Source: Marmoricola sp. Leaf446 (GTDB taxonomy: Bacteria; Actinomycetota; Actinomycetes; Propionibacteriales; Nocardioidaceae). From it: a DNA stretch of 64,000 nucleotides. Shown here piece by piece: positions 51,145 to 59,823 of the stretch. The stretch spans positions 124,001 to 188,000 of the forward strand of contig NZ_LMRF01000005.1 of assembly GCF_001424755.1 (NCBI RefSeq), read 5' to 3'. How positions within the stretch are numbered: the first letter of the stretch is position 1; every line of letters begins with the position of its first letter. The notes below the pieces were generated by a model, which saw nothing but the letters and a program-made list of their open reading frames with translations, was not told where the DNA came from and ran no database searches. A program made the position numbers and the translations under genes.

Positions 51145-52380
51145 GACGCGGACGGGCACCGGGTCGCGCTGCACCGGGCACGACATGCAGCGCGGACCAC
51201 CCCGTCCCGATCCCAGCTCGGAGCCGGAGATCGCGATGACCTCGATGCCGGCCTCCTCGAGGCGGGCGTTGGTCTCGACGTTGCGCTCGTAGGCCACGGC
51301 CACCCGGGGTGCGACGGCGAGGGTGTTGTTGCCGTCGTCCCACTGCTCGCGCTCGGCGGTGACGGCGTCGAGACCGGTGTCGATCTGGTGCAGCGTGTCG
51401 ATCTGCATCGCCTTGGCCGCGGCCACCAGGAACGGCTCGGACTCGCTGACCTCGAGGGGTCCCTCCTGACCGGCGGTGACGGTGTGGGCGGTGAGGTGGT
51501 CGGCGACGTTGGGGTACATCACGATCTTGTCGACGTCGACCATCGTGCAGACGGTGTCGAGGTGCATCGTGGCCCGCTCCTGGGCGATCGGGACCGCCAG
51601 CACGGTGTGGGCGCCCCCGTCGGCGAACAGCTGGCGGGCCAGGCGCTCGACCCCGGCCGGGGTGGTGCGCTCGCCCACGCCGACGGCGACCACGCCCGGC
51701 GAGAGCAGCAGCACGTCGCCGCCCTCGACGTGCTCGCGGTGCCAGCCGTGGATGGTCTCGATGCCCTCGAAGCGCGGGTGCAGCGTGTAGATGAGCTCGG
51801 TCAGCTGGGTCTCGCGGTCACGCGCCGGCATCGCCAGGGAGGTCACCGCCACCTTGTCGCGGATCCAGACGCTGGAGTCACGGGTGAACAGCAGGTTGGG
51901 CAGGGGGTCGATGAGGAAGTCGTCGTGGGCGAGCAGGCTGGTCACCAGCCCGAACCCACCCCGCACCTCGTCGTTGCGCAGCCCGGCGGTCAGCACGTCC
52001 TTGAGCTCCTCGGGCGCGAGCCCGGCCAGCCAGCCCCGGAGGTGGTCCCGAAGGGTGTCGCCGAGCCGCAGCGACCGGGTCACGCCCTCGACGGCGCGTG
52101 CCCGCGCCTCCTCGCTGGCGAGCGTCTCGACCAGCAGCTCGGTGAGGTAGAGCACCTCGACGTCGCGCGCGCGCAGGGCGTCGGCGAACGCGTCGTGCTC
52201 CTCCTGCGCCCGGCTGACCCACGGGATGCCGTCGAAGAGCAGCTGGTCGTTGTTGCGCGGCGTCAGCCGCTGCAGCTCGGGCCCGGGGCGGTGCAGCATC
52301 ACCGTGCGGAGCCGTCCGACCTCGGTGGAGACGCCCGGGGTCCGGGTCGCGGTCGAGGTCGGCGTGGAGGAGTCGCTCAT
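51142..52380 (-). CDS. arcA: Arginine deiminase
   Basis: 412 residues. Signatures of Arc[27 protein letters not shown], the catalytic His in [10 protein letters not shown], and the nucleophile cysteine near the end in [10 protein letters not shown]. It converts arginine to citrulline and ammonia. No arcB, arcC or arcD genes are adjacent, so the rest of the pathway is elsewhere or absent. ATG 52380 has its own -10 TAGGCT (52387-52392) six bases upstream. Confidence 0.95.
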   Translation of the reverse strand: MSDSSTPTSTATRTPGVSTEVGRLRTVMLHRPGPELQRLTPRNNDQLLFDGIPWVSRAQEEHDAFADALRARDVEVLYLTELLVETLASEEARARAVEGVTRSLRLGDTLRDHLRGWLAGLAPEELKDVLTAGLRNDEVRGGFGLVTSLLAHDDFLIDPLPNLLFTRDSSVWIRDKVAVTSLAMPARDRETQLTELIYTLHPRFEGIETIHGWHREHVEGGDVLLLSPGVVAVGVGERTTPAGVERLARQLFADGGAHTVLAVPIAQERATMHLDTVCTMVDVDKIVMYPNVADHLTAHTVTAGQEGPLEVSESEPFLVAAAKAMQIDTLHQIDTGLDAVTAEREQWDDGNNTLAVAPRVAVAYERNVETNARLEEAGIEVIAISGSELGSGRGGPRCMSCPVQRDPVPVRV

Positions 52381-52386
52381 GGCGGC

Positions 52387-52392
52387 AGCCTA
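52387..52392 (-). promoter_or_regulatory. -10 box TAGGCT for arcA, overlapping the larC stop
   Basis: Minus-strand TAGGCT then six bases to ATG 52380. Its TAG is the stop codon of larC, so one trinucleotide ends one gene and starts the promoter of the next. Confidence 0.55.
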
Positions 52393-53628
52393 GGACGTGA
52401 CGGGGCCACCCGGCTCGGTCGCGAGCGCGACGGCCGCGGCCATCACCTGCGTGGCGGGCCGGCCCAGCGCGCGGGCGGCCGCGGCGACGTCCTCGAACTC
52501 GGGCTGGGCGTTGAGCACCTCGCCGTCGAGGCGGGCCGTCTTGACCGCGATCCGCTGGCCGTCGACGACGACCTCGCCCATCGACCGGTCCAGCGCGTGC
52601 TTGCCGACCCGCTGCTGGCGCAGCCCGATCGTCGAGGTGTGGCGGTAGACCTCGCGCCGCACGCCCTCCAGCAGCGGCGCCGGCACCAGCACCGCGAGCG
52701 TGTGGGCGGGGCGGCCCTTCTTCATCAGGATCGGGGTCAGCCATGCGTCGCTCGCCCCGGCGTCGAGCAGCGCGCTGATCACGCCCGGCCACAGCCGGGG
52801 ATCGAGGTCGTCGACGTTGGTCTCGAGGAGGTACGGCGCGGCGGCCTCGGCGCCCGTGGTCCCGACGGGCTCGACCGACGGGGACTGCTCGACCCCGTGG
52901 CCGGTCAGCACCCGCAGCACGTTGGCGTGGCCGTCAGGGTCGCGACCGCCGGCCCCGACGCCGACCCGGTCGACGGCCATCGCGGGCTGCGGGCCCCAGG
53001 CGTCGGCCAGCGTGGTGAGCAGGGCGGCGCCGGTCGGGGTGCACAGCTCGAGGTCGACCGGCCCGCCGTACGACGGGACGCCGCGGAGCAGCTCGATGAC
53101 CGCCGGCGGCGGGACGCCGAGCGTGCCGTGGGCGCTGCGGACCGTGCCGCCGCCGAGCGCGACCGCCGAGACGACCACTCGCGGCAGGCCGTCGTGGCCG
53201 CCGAGGTGGACGACGCCGGCGCACACCCCGACGACGTCGGCGATGGCGTCGAGCGCCCCGACCTCGTGGAAGTGGACGTCGGCGGGGTCGCAGCCGTGGA
53301 CGGCACCCTCGGCCTCGGCGAGCCGGGAGAACACGTCGTGGGCGAGCGCCCGGACGTCCTCGTGCAGGCCCGCCCCGGCGAGCAGGAGCTCGACGTCGCG
53401 CCAGGTCCGGTGCGGCTGGTCGTCGGCGACCCCGACGTGGCATCGGGTGGCGGCGAAGCCGGCGCGGCGCACGTCCTCGGCGTGCAGCTCGACCTGCCCC
53501 GGCGCGACCTTGTCGACGGCCTCGGCCATCACCCCGACGGGGACGCCGAGCCCGGCCAGGGCGCCGAGCAGCATGTCGCCGCTCGCGCCCGAGGAGGCGT
53601 CGACCCAGAGCACCGGTGCCCGGCTCAT
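52390..53628 (-). CDS. larC: Nickel-pincer cofactor synthase LarC
   Basis: 412 residues. It begins VLWVDASSGASGDMLLGAL, has FHEVGALDAIADVVG, CTPTGAALLTTL and the C-terminal LETNVDDLDPRLWPGVI and PILMKKGRPAHTL, all LarC features. It inserts nickel into the pincer cofactor of lactate racemase-type enzymes. It is one continuous frame, unlike lactobacilli where larC is split by a frameshift. Residues about 251-257, in the linker between the two halves, are encoded by a copy of the dispersed repeat (52858-52876). ATG 53628 overlaps the larB stop. Confidence 0.92.
   Translation of the reverse strand: MSRAPVLWVDASSGASGDMLLGALAGLGVPVGVMAEAVDKVAPGQVELHAEDVRRAGFAATRCHVGVADDQPHRTWRDVELLLAGAGLHEDVRALAHDVFSRLAEAEGAVHGCDPADVHFHEVGALDAIADVVGVCAGVVHLGGHDGLPRVVVSAVALGGGTVRSAHGTLGVPPPAVIELLRGVPSYGGPVDLELCTPTGAALLTTLADAWGPQPAMAVDRVGVGAGGRDPDGHANVLRVLTGHGVEQSPSVEPVGTTGAEAAAPYLLETNVDDLDPRLWPGVISALLDAGASDAWLTPILMKKGRPAHTLAVLVPAPLLEGVRREVYRHTSTIGLRQQRVGKHALDRSMGEVVVDGQRIAVKTARLDGEVLNAQPEFEDVAAAARALGRPATQVMAAAVALATEPGGPVTS
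52858..52876. repeat. Dispersed repeat copy inside larC
   Basis: GGTCCCGACGGGCTCGACC on the plus strand differs at one base from the core of the repeat at 21027-21048 and 31896-31917. In larC it encodes part of VEPVGTTG in the variable linker. Confidence 0.6.
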
Positions 53629-54329
53629 CGGTCGCGCCCGCGGGCCACGCGGGCGGCGAAGACGCCGGCGCCGTACCCGTTGTCGATGTTGACCACCGTC
53701 ACCCCCGGCGCGCAGGAGTTGAGCATGCCGAGCAGCGCGGCCAGGCCGCCGAACGAGGCGCCGTAGCCGACGCTGGTCGGCACCGCCACGAGAGGCACTC
53801 CGGTCAGACCGCCGACGACGCTCGGCAGGGCGCCCTCCATGCCGGCCACCACGACCAGGCAGTCGGCCTCCTCGAGCCGGTCACGGACCGCCAGCAGCCG
53901 GTGCAATCCGGCGACGCCGACGTCCTCGACCCGCTCGACGCCGGCACCGTGGACCCGCGCGGTGGTGACGACCTCGGCGGCGACGGGGGCGTCGGAGGTG
54001 CCCGCGCTGAGCACCAGCACCCGGCCGCGGGGCTCGGGGAGCGGCCCCAGCACGGCGGTGCGGGCGACGGGGTCGAGCACGGCGTCGGGCAGCTCGCGCC
54101 CGAGCAGCGCCGTGGCCGCCTCGGTGAGCCGGGTCGCGAGCACGGCCCGGTCGGGGTGCCGCTCGTGCAGCGTCCGCAGGATGCCGAGCACCTGCTCGGG
54201 CGTCTTGCCGGCGCCGTAGACGACCTCGGGGTCACCGGTGCGCGCCGCCCGGTCGAGGTCGACCCGGGCGTAGCCGAGGTCGGCCACGCTCGCGGGACGC
54301 TCGGGCTCCGGGCGCTCGGGGTCGGTCAC
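53625..54329 (-). CDS. larB: Nickel-pincer cofactor biosynthesis protein LarB
   Basis: 234-residue AIR-carboxylase-like protein. Features: DLDRAARTGDPEVVYGAGKTPEQV, the LSAGTSDAPVAAEV nucleotide-site loop, VVVAGMEGALPSVVGGL and NIDNGYGAG. LarB carboxylates and hydrolyses nicotinic acid adenine dinucleotide, the first step of the cofactor. GTG 54329 is preferred over GTG 54338 because -10 TAGCGT (54337-54342) overlaps the latter and is seven bases before the former. larE and larA are not in the window. Confidence 0.92.
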   Translation of the reverse strand: MTDPERPEPERPASVADLGYARVDLDRAARTGDPEVVYGAGKTPEQVLGILRTLHERHPDRAVLATRLTEAATALLGRELPDAVLDPVARTAVLGPLPEPRGRVLVLSAGTSDAPVAAEVVTTARVHGAGVERVEDVGVAGLHRLLAVRDRLEEADCLVVVAGMEGALPSVVGGLTGVPLVAVPTSVGYGASFGGLAALLGMLNSCAPGVTVVNIDNGYGAGVFAARVARGRDR

Positions 54330-54336
54330 GCGGGCC

Positions 54337-54342
54337 ACGCTA
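54337..54342 (-). promoter_or_regulatory. -10 box TAGCGT, leaderless promoter of larB-larC
   Basis: Minus-strand TAGCGT, seven bases, GTG 54329. It decides between two in-frame GTG codons three codons apart. Confidence 0.55.
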
Positions 54343-54372
54343 TCGCCGCCGGCCGCGCCGGAGCCGTCGCGC

Positions 54373-55875
54373 CTACTCGGGCACGTTGCCGCTGTCCTCG
54401 CCCAGCCGGAACGGGGTGCTGACGCCGTCGTACATCAGGTGGGTGACCAGGCCCTCGCGGGCGTGCTGCAGGTTGTGGCAGTGGTCCATCCACAGGCCCG
54501 GGTTGTCGGCGACGAAGCCGACCTCGAACCGCTCGCCGTCGGCCACGTCGAGGGAGTCGAACCACCACGGGCTCCCGGTCGCCCGCACGCCGTCGCGCGA
54601 CAGCACCACGGCGTGGTGGCCGTGCAGGTGCATCGGGTGCACCTGGCCGCTGTGGTTCTCCACGGTGAGCCGGACGACGTCGCCCTCGGTGACCATGAAC
54701 ATCGGCAGGTCGGGCACCAGCTCGCCGTTGACGCTCCACCACAGGCCCGGCCGGCCGTCGAGGAAGCCGGGTCGCCGGCCGATGGAGTACTCGAACCGCC
54801 GGTCGGGGCGGCCCGCGGCCGGGCCGGGGTCGGTCGGCGCGCCGTAGGACAGCAGGTCGACGCGCGCCTCGGGCTGCGGCGGGTCCGGCGCCCGCGCCCC
54901 CGGCGGGCCGAGCTCGATCCCCACGCCGCCGATGAGGCTGACGCGCAGCGCGGTCCCGTCGGTGGGCACCTGCAGCTCGAGGTCGGCGCGCCCGCCCGCG
55001 GGCAGGCCGACGGCACGGTCCTCGACGAGCCCGGGCTCGTGGACGTCGACGCCGTCCACCGCGACGAGCCGGTACGCCGCGCTCGCCCAGACCGCGCTCG
55101 GCCCGTTGTCGGTGTTGACGACCCGCACCCGGACCCGCTCCCCCGGCCGTGCCTCGACCCGGTCGGTGCCGGCGACCCCGTTGACGGTCGGCGTCCCGGC
55201 GTACAGGTGGGCCAGCGCGAGCACGTCGCGCGCCCCGCCGCGCTCCCGCGGGTGGACCACCAGCGGGCCGAGCAGCCCGCCGGTGACCTGGGCGTGGGAG
55301 AGCTGGTGGGAGTGGTACCAGTAGGTGCCGGCGTCCGGCGCCACCCAGCGGTAGGTGTGCGACCGCCCGGGCATCACGGCGTCCTGGGTGACGCCGGCGA
55401 CGCCGTCCTGGGCGTTGGGCACGTCGACGCCGTGCCAGTGCAGCGCGATGCCGCCCGCGACGTCGGCGTTGCGCACCCGCACCTCGACGAGCTGCCCGAC
55501 CGTCGCCTCGACCAGCGGCCCCGGCGAGCGGCCGTTCAGCGTGTAGCCGTCGGCCTCCTCCCCCGAGGCGAGCCTGACCCGGCCCTGCCGGGCGACGAGG
55601 TCGACCCGGACGTCGGCGCGGCCGCCGGGGGTGGGGTCGAGGTCGAGCAGGCTCGTCGCCGCGGCCCCGTGTCCGGCCCCGTGTCCGGCCACGTGTCCGG
55701 TCCCGTGTCCGGCCGCGTGCGCGCGACCGTGCGGCCCGCCGCCCCAGTCGGGCTCGCCCATCTCCGTCGCGGAGTACGACGAGGGCAGCAGGCTCGACCA
55801 CCACAGCCACCCGACCGGACCCACCAGGGCGAGGGTCAGCGCGACCGCCAGCACCAGCCGCAGCCGCCCCCTCAC
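54373..55875 (-). CDS. Multicopper oxidase with His-rich N-terminal linker
   Basis: 500 residues. An N-terminal membrane or signal helix (LVLAVALTLALVGPVGWLWW) puts the enzyme outside. All four copper motifs are present: ALHWHGVDVP, GTYWYHSHQ, HPMHLHGHH and the C-terminal DHCHNLQHAREGLVTHLMY. Between helix and first cupredoxin domain lies a Gly/His repeat (HGTGHVAGHGAGH) from six 12-bp units, a likely metal-binding tether. It would oxidise a metal ion or phenol with O2. GTG 55875; it follows the DUF6220 gene by 29 bp. Confidence 0.9.
   Translation of the reverse strand: MRGRLRLVLAVALTLALVGPVGWLWWSSLLPSSYSATEMGEPDWGGGPHGRAHAAGHGTGHVAGHGAGHGAAATSLLDLDPTPGGRADVRVDLVARQGRVRLASGEEADGYTLNGRSPGPLVEATVGQLVEVRVRNADVAGGIALHWHGVDVPNAQDGVAGVTQDAVMPGRSHTYRWVAPDAGTYWYHSHQLSHAQVTGGLLGPLVVHPRERGGARDVLALAHLYAGTPTVNGVAGTDRVEARPGERVRVRVVNTDNGPSAVWASAAYRLVAVDGVDVHEPGLVEDRAVGLPAGGRADLELQVPTDGTALRVSLIGGVGIELGPPGARAPDPPQPEARVDLLSYGAPTDPGPAAGRPDRRFEYSIGRRPGFLDGRPGLWWSVNGELVPDLPMFMVTEGDVVRLTVENHSGQVHPMHLHGHHAVVLSRDGVRATGSPWWFDSLDVADGERFEVGFVADNPGLWMDHCHNLQHAREGLVTHLMYDGVSTPFRLGEDSGNVPE
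55667..55738. repeat. Six 12-bp tandem repeats encoding the His-rich linker
   Basis: Units related to CCGTGTCCGGCC at 55667, 55679, 55691, 55703, 55715 and 55727; the first four are nearly identical and the last two diverged. They encode a His-xx-Gly pattern on the minus strand. Confidence 0.8.
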
Positions 55876-55904
55876 CAGGCCGTCACCGGGACCTCACCGG
55901 GACC

Positions 55905-56366
55905 TCACCGGGCCGCGACGGCCTCGGCGGCGACCGCGTCCGGGGTGGTCGTGTCGGCCTGGCGGGCGGCCCGAAACGCCACGGCGAAGATCAGCAGCGC
56001 CCAGAAGCCGTGCACGAAGCCGAGGAACGGCAGCCCGTGGGCGAAGATCCCCAGGGCCACCTGCACGACCACGCCGCCGAAGACCATGCCGGCGTACGCC
56101 ACGCCCTTGGGCACGTGGGCGAGGAACGACACGACGAGCAGCACCAGCGCGACGAGCGGGACCACCAGCGTGCCGCTGATGCCGTGGACGATGAAGCCGG
56201 CGACCTCCGGGAACGGCGTCTCGTCGCTCTCCATGGTCGAGGTCGACAGGCTGTTGCCGTCCTCGATCCAGGCGGTCAGGCCGAACACCGCCCAGGCGAT
56301 CGCGGCCGCCTGCAGCAGGATCAGCGCGTCGACGGCGTACGCGAGGAACTTGTAGGCAGAGCGCAT
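55905..56366 (-). CDS. DUF6220 four-helix membrane protein
   Basis: 153 residues with four hydrophobic helices, starting ILLQAAAIAWAVFGL. Histidines are positioned within or near helices (FIVHGISG, FLAHVPKG, IFAHGLPFLGFVHGFW), which could bind haem or copper. Upstream of the multicopper oxidase in the same orientation with a 29-bp gap, so it may supply electrons, metal or anchoring for it. The gap holds three ACCTCACCGGG-like repeats. ATG 56366 has GGGGAGG 7 nt upstream. Confidence 0.78.
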   Translation of the reverse strand: MRSAYKFLAYAVDALILLQAAAIAWAVFGLTAWIEDGNSLSTSTMESDETPFPEVAGFIVHGISGTLVVPLVALVLLVVSFLAHVPKGVAYAGMVFGGVVVQVALGIFAHGLPFLGFVHGFWALLIFAVAFRAARQADTTTPDAVAAEAVAAR

Positions 56367-56510
56367 CTCGGGTCCTCCCCAGGACTACGGGCCCGCCGCC
56401 CCCGGCGTGCCGGACTCCCAGGTCACTCCCGTGGCCGCCCGGTGGGCAAGTGACTTTCCGAGGAGGACCCGCCCAGGACTAGTCCAGCCCGGGGGGCGAA
56501 CCGGGACGGA

Positions 56511-57359
56511 TCAGCCCGATCGGAACGCGTCGGCGGGGTAGACGCCGAGCACCTTCACCTCGGTGGTGAAGAACGCCAGCTCCTCGAGCGCGCGGGCCAC
56601 GGGCAGGTCGAGCGGGTGGCCGTCGACCTCGGCGAGGAACTGGGTGGCGGTGAAGTGGCCGCCCACCATGTAGCTCTCGAGCTTGGTCATGTTCACGCCG
56701 TTGGTCGCGAAGCCGCCCAGTGCCTTGTAGAGCGCGGCGGGCAGGTTGCGGACGTTGAAGATGAAGCTCGTCACGACCGGCCCCGACCCGCGCTCGGCCT
56801 CGACGTAGTCACGGGACAGCACCACGAAGCGGGTCGTGTTGTGGTCCTCGTCCTCGACGTCGGCCGCCAGCACCTCCAGGCCGTAGGTCTCCGCCGCCAG
56901 CGGCGGTGAGATCGCGGCCATCGTCAGGTCGCCCGACTCCGCCACCTCGCGGGCCGCCCCCGCCGTGTCGCCGGAGATGACCGGGGTGAGGCCCAGCCGC
57001 CGGATCACCTTGCGGCACTGACCGAGCGCGTGGACGTGGCTGTGAACGGTGCGCAGCGACTCGGGGGTGGCACCGGGCAGCGCCATCAGTGAGAACTGGA
57101 TGCGCAGGAAGTGCTCGGCCACGATGTGCAGCGAGGAGCCGGGCAGGAAGTGGTGGATGTCGGCGACCCGGCCCGCGAGCGAGTTGTCGATGGGGATCAT
57201 CGCCAGGTCGGCGTCCCCGCCCTCGACCGCCGCGAAGACGTCCTCGAACGACGCGCACGGCACCGACTCCCACGCGGGGTAGTGCTGTCGGCAGACGATG
57301 TGGGAGTTGGCCCCGGGCTCGCCCTGGTAGGCGATCCGGCCGCGCGTGGGGAGGCTCAC
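56511..57359 (-). CDS. pheA: Prephenate dehydratase
   Basis: 282 residues. The N-terminal catalytic part has AYQGEPGANSH, MIPIDNSLAGRV and the TRF active-site motif in HNTTRFVVL; the C-terminal ACT domain has NVRNLPAALYKAL and NMTKLESYMV, the phenylalanine-binding ESR-like segment. It converts prephenate to phenylpyruvate with feedback control by Phe. GTG 57359. Monocistronic, with 144 bp to the DUF6220 gene. Confidence 0.93.
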   Translation of the reverse strand: MSLPTRGRIAYQGEPGANSHIVCRQHYPAWESVPCASFEDVFAAVEGGDADLAMIPIDNSLAGRVADIHHFLPGSSLHIVAEHFLRIQFSLMALPGATPESLRTVHSHVHALGQCRKVIRRLGLTPVISGDTAGAAREVAESGDLTMAAISPPLAAETYGLEVLAADVEDEDHNTTRFVVLSRDYVEAERGSGPVVTSFIFNVRNLPAALYKALGGFATNGVNMTKLESYMVGGHFTATQFLAEVDGHPLDLPVARALEELAFFTTEVKVLGVYPADAFRSG

Positions 57360-57427
57360 GCGGCGTAGTTTCCCACGGCGGGGCGACGGGCCAGCGCGTC
57401 GTCCCCGGGGCCCCGCGGCGGGCTGCC

Positions 57428-57433
57428 TAGGCT
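57428..57433 (+). promoter_or_regulatory. -10 box TAGGCT, leaderless promoter of the DUF4446 gene
   Basis: TAGGCT, six bases, GTG 57440. The divergent pheA starts 80 bp away. Confidence 0.55.
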
Positions 57434-57439
57434 TCGGGC

Positions 57440-57841
57440 GTGCCCACCGCCCTCGCCGTGCTCGCCCTGCTCGTCGCCCTCGCCGCCCTGGCCGTGGCGG
57501 TGTCGGGGCGTCGTACGTCGCCGGGCCGCACCCGCGACACCGACCCCGGCGAGCTCCCCCAGGACGCCCGGGCGCTGCGCCACGAGGTCGCCGCCCTCAA
57601 GGCCGAGAGCAGCCAGGCGCTGCGCCACCTGGCGGTCGTGCGCTACGACGCGTTCACCGACACCGGCGGCCAGCTCTCCTGGTCCCTCGCCCTCCTCGAC
57701 GACAGCGGCAGCGGCGTCGTCGTCACCTCCATCCAGGGCCGCACCGAGTCCCGCACCTACGCCAAGTCCGTCACCGACTGGACCTCCGACGCCCAGCTCT
57801 CCCCCGAGGAGGAGGACGCGGTCTCGCACGCGCGGGGGTGA
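57440..57841 (+). CDS. DUF4446 family membrane-anchored protein
   Basis: 133 residues. One N-terminal hydrophobic helix (ALAVLALLVALAALAVAV), a short basic and helical stretch (DARALRHEVAALKAESSQALRHL) that could coil, then the DUF4446 signature VVRYDAFTDTGGQLSWSLALLDDSGSG and TSIQGR. Function unknown. Leaderless GTG 57440. The hairpin group at 57845-58106 starts 4 bp after its stop. Confidence 0.85.
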   Translation: MPTALAVLALLVALAALAVAVSGRRTSPGRTRDTDPGELPQDARALRHEVAALKAESSQALRHLAVVRYDAFTDTGGQLSWSLALLDDSGSGVVVTSIQGRTESRTYAKSVTDWTSDAQLSPEEEDAVSHARG

Positions 57842-57844
57842 CGG

Positions 57845-58106
57845 GGGCAGTTTCACCGGCTAGCCGGTGAAACTGCCCACGGAACCGGACATACCCGGCG
57901 CGCGCGGGCAGTTTTGCCCGCCCAACCGCCCGAGTTGTCCCGGATGGCGCCCACGGAGGCCGTACGCCGCGGCGTGCGGTCGTACGGTCGCCCGGTTCCC
58001 GGCTCGCCTGGGCACACCGCGAACACCGAACACCCGGACCCTGTCGTACGGCGTGTCGCGGGCCGCTCGTCCGGGAGCCGCAGTTTCACGGGGGACCCTG
58101 TGAAAC
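57845..58106. repeat. Hairpin cluster: perfect 34-bp palindrome and two related hairpins
   Basis: 57845-57878 is a perfect 34-bp palindrome (arms GGGCAGTTTCACCGGCT). 57904-57921 forms GCGGGCA/TGCCCGC with a 4-base loop, sharing GGGCAGTTT. 58083-58106 has GTTTCAC/GTGAAAC arms. The 290-bp gap between the convergent DUF4446 and PAP2-kinase genes contains nothing else I recognise except several GTACG repeats (57961-58050). The first hairpin can terminate DUF4446 transcription. Confidence 0.8.
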
Positions 58107-58131
58107 CGCAGCCGGCCGACCGACCGACCCC

Positions 58132-59724
58132 CTACCGCGGCACCCGCACCAGCAACCGCCCGTGCACGCACCGGGCGCGGATCTCCTTGCCGGGGGCGAT
58201 GAGATCCCCGTCGAGCTGGCGGGGCGCGTCGCTGCTGGCCCGTACGACGACCTCGGTGCCCGTCATCCGGGTGATCAGCTCGTCGGTGCGGCCGCTCTTG
58301 GTCAGCACCCGGGCCGCGAGCGGGACCCACGAGAGGAACCGGCGGGGGTAGAGGAGCACCACGTCGAGCCGGCCGTCGTCGATGGCGGCGTCGGGGATGA
58401 GCGGCATGCCGCCCTGGAGCTGGCCGACGTTGCCGATCACCAGGGTGCGCGCGCGGTGCTTGGTGAACTCACCGCCGTCGACGGAGACCTCGACCCGGAT
58501 GGCGGGGAACATCAGCGACTTCAGCGCCGACCAGACGTAGGCCAGCCAGCCCACCTTGGCCTTGATGTCCTCGTTGACGCCCTCCATGATCGCGGCGTCG
58601 AAGCCCATGCCGGCCATGACCAGGAAGGTCGCGTCCTCCATCTTGTCGCCGCTGACCTCGACCATGTCGACGGCGCGGTCCTGGCCGTTGAGACCGACGT
58701 CGACGGCCGAGCGCAGGTAGAGCGGGATGTCGAGGTTGCGGGCCAGCAGGTTGCCGGTGCCGGCGGGCACGATCCCGACGGGGATGCCGGTGCCGGCCAG
58801 CTCCTCGCACACCGCACGGATGGTGCCGTCGCCGCCGACGGCGAGCACGACGTCGCTGCCGCTGACGGCCGCCTCGTGCGCCATGCCGTAGCCGGTGTCC
58901 TCGACCGTGGTCTGCCACCACCGCACCGCGGAGAACCCGGAACCCTCGGCGAGCGACTCCACCAGCGCCTCGAAGGCCCCCACGTCGTCGACCTTGACCG
59001 GGTTGAGGATGACCGCGAGGCGGCGCCTCTCCACCGGCACGGCGTCGGGCAGCACCGTCACCGAGGTGCCCTGGTGGATCATCCGCGGCGCGGGGTCGAA
59101 GGCCGCGAGCCAGGCCAGCACGATGCCGGCGGAGAGCAGGCAGCCGGCCAGCACGTCGGAGAGGTTGTGGACGCCGAGGAAGATCCGGTCGGCGCAGACC
59201 AGCAGGGTCACGCCGACGGCGAGGACGGTGGCGATCCGGCGTACGCCGCCCCGGCGCACCAGCAGGTGCACGAGCACGATCGCCACCCCGGCCGCTCCGG
59301 CCGTGCCCGTGGCGTGGCCCGAGGGGAAGGAGTAGCTCGACAACGACAGGATCGGCTCGTCCCACACCGGGCGCTCCCGGCCGATGAGGTTCTTCAGCAG
59401 CCAGGTCGCGAGCGAGACCGTGCCCATCACCCCGAGGGTCCACAACGCGGCACGGTGGTAGGACTTCCAGGCCAGCAGCGCGGCCGTCACCAGCGTGGCC
59501 ACCGTCAGCGGCAGCGTGGCGAAGGCGGCGCTCACCGCCTTCCAGAACGCCTCGACCGAGGCGTGCTCCCGGGTGAACGACTCGGGCCAGCGACCGAAGT
59601 CGGTGTCCAGCCCGGGCAGCGGCGACCAGGGGGTGGAGACCAGCACGGCCAGCACGGCGAAGAGGGCGAAGCAGCCCGCGGCGTACAGGATCCGGCTGCG
59701 GCGCAGCTGGGCGTGCTCGGTCAC
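58132..59724 (-). CDS. PAP2 phosphatase-diacylglycerol kinase fusion
   Basis: 530 residues. Residues about 1-215 are a membrane PAP2 phosphatase with all three motifs: [18 protein letters not shown] and [12 protein letters not shown]. After a short linker, a diacylglycerol kinase catalytic domain follows (VGGDGT, then [13 protein letters not shown]). It could both phosphorylate lipid alcohols and remove phosphates, for instance in phosphatidate or undecaprenyl turnover. This fusion is known in actinobacteria. GTG 59724. Confidence 0.9.
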   Translation of the reverse strand: MTEHAQLRRSRILYAAGCFALFAVLAVLVSTPWSPLPGLDTDFGRWPESFTREHASVEAFWKAVSAAFATLPLTVATLVTAALLAWKSYHRAALWTLGVMGTVSLATWLLKNLIGRERPVWDEPILSLSSYSFPSGHATGTAGAAGVAIVLVHLLVRRGGVRRIATVLAVGVTLLVCADRIFLGVHNLSDVLAGCLLSAGIVLAWLAAFDPAPRMIHQGTSVTVLPDAVPVERRRLAVILNPVKVDDVGAFEALVESLAEGSGFSAVRWWQTTVEDTGYGMAHEAAVSGSDVVLAVGGDGTIRAVCEELAGTGIPVGIVPAGTGNLLARNLDIPLYLRSAVDVGLNGQDRAVDMVEVSGDKMEDATFLVMAGMGFDAAIMEGVNEDIKAKVGWLAYVWSALKSLMFPAIRVEVSVDGGEFTKHRARTLVIGNVGQLQGGMPLIPDAAIDDGRLDVVLLYPRRFLSWVPLAARVLTKSGRTDELITRMTGTEVVVRASSDAPRQLDGDLIAPGKEIRARCVHGRLLVRVPR

Positions 59725-59823
59725 GTGGTGGTCGTCCGTCCGTCGTCTCCGGGACCTGGCGGGCCCCTCGTGGCAGCCGCCAGTATGACGTCCCCGGTGC
59801 CCACGACCGGGGCCGCTACGCGC

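Noticed and set aside
52390-53628. Programmed frameshift in larC
   Set aside because: The frame is continuous from ATG to TAG and both halves are in the same phase.
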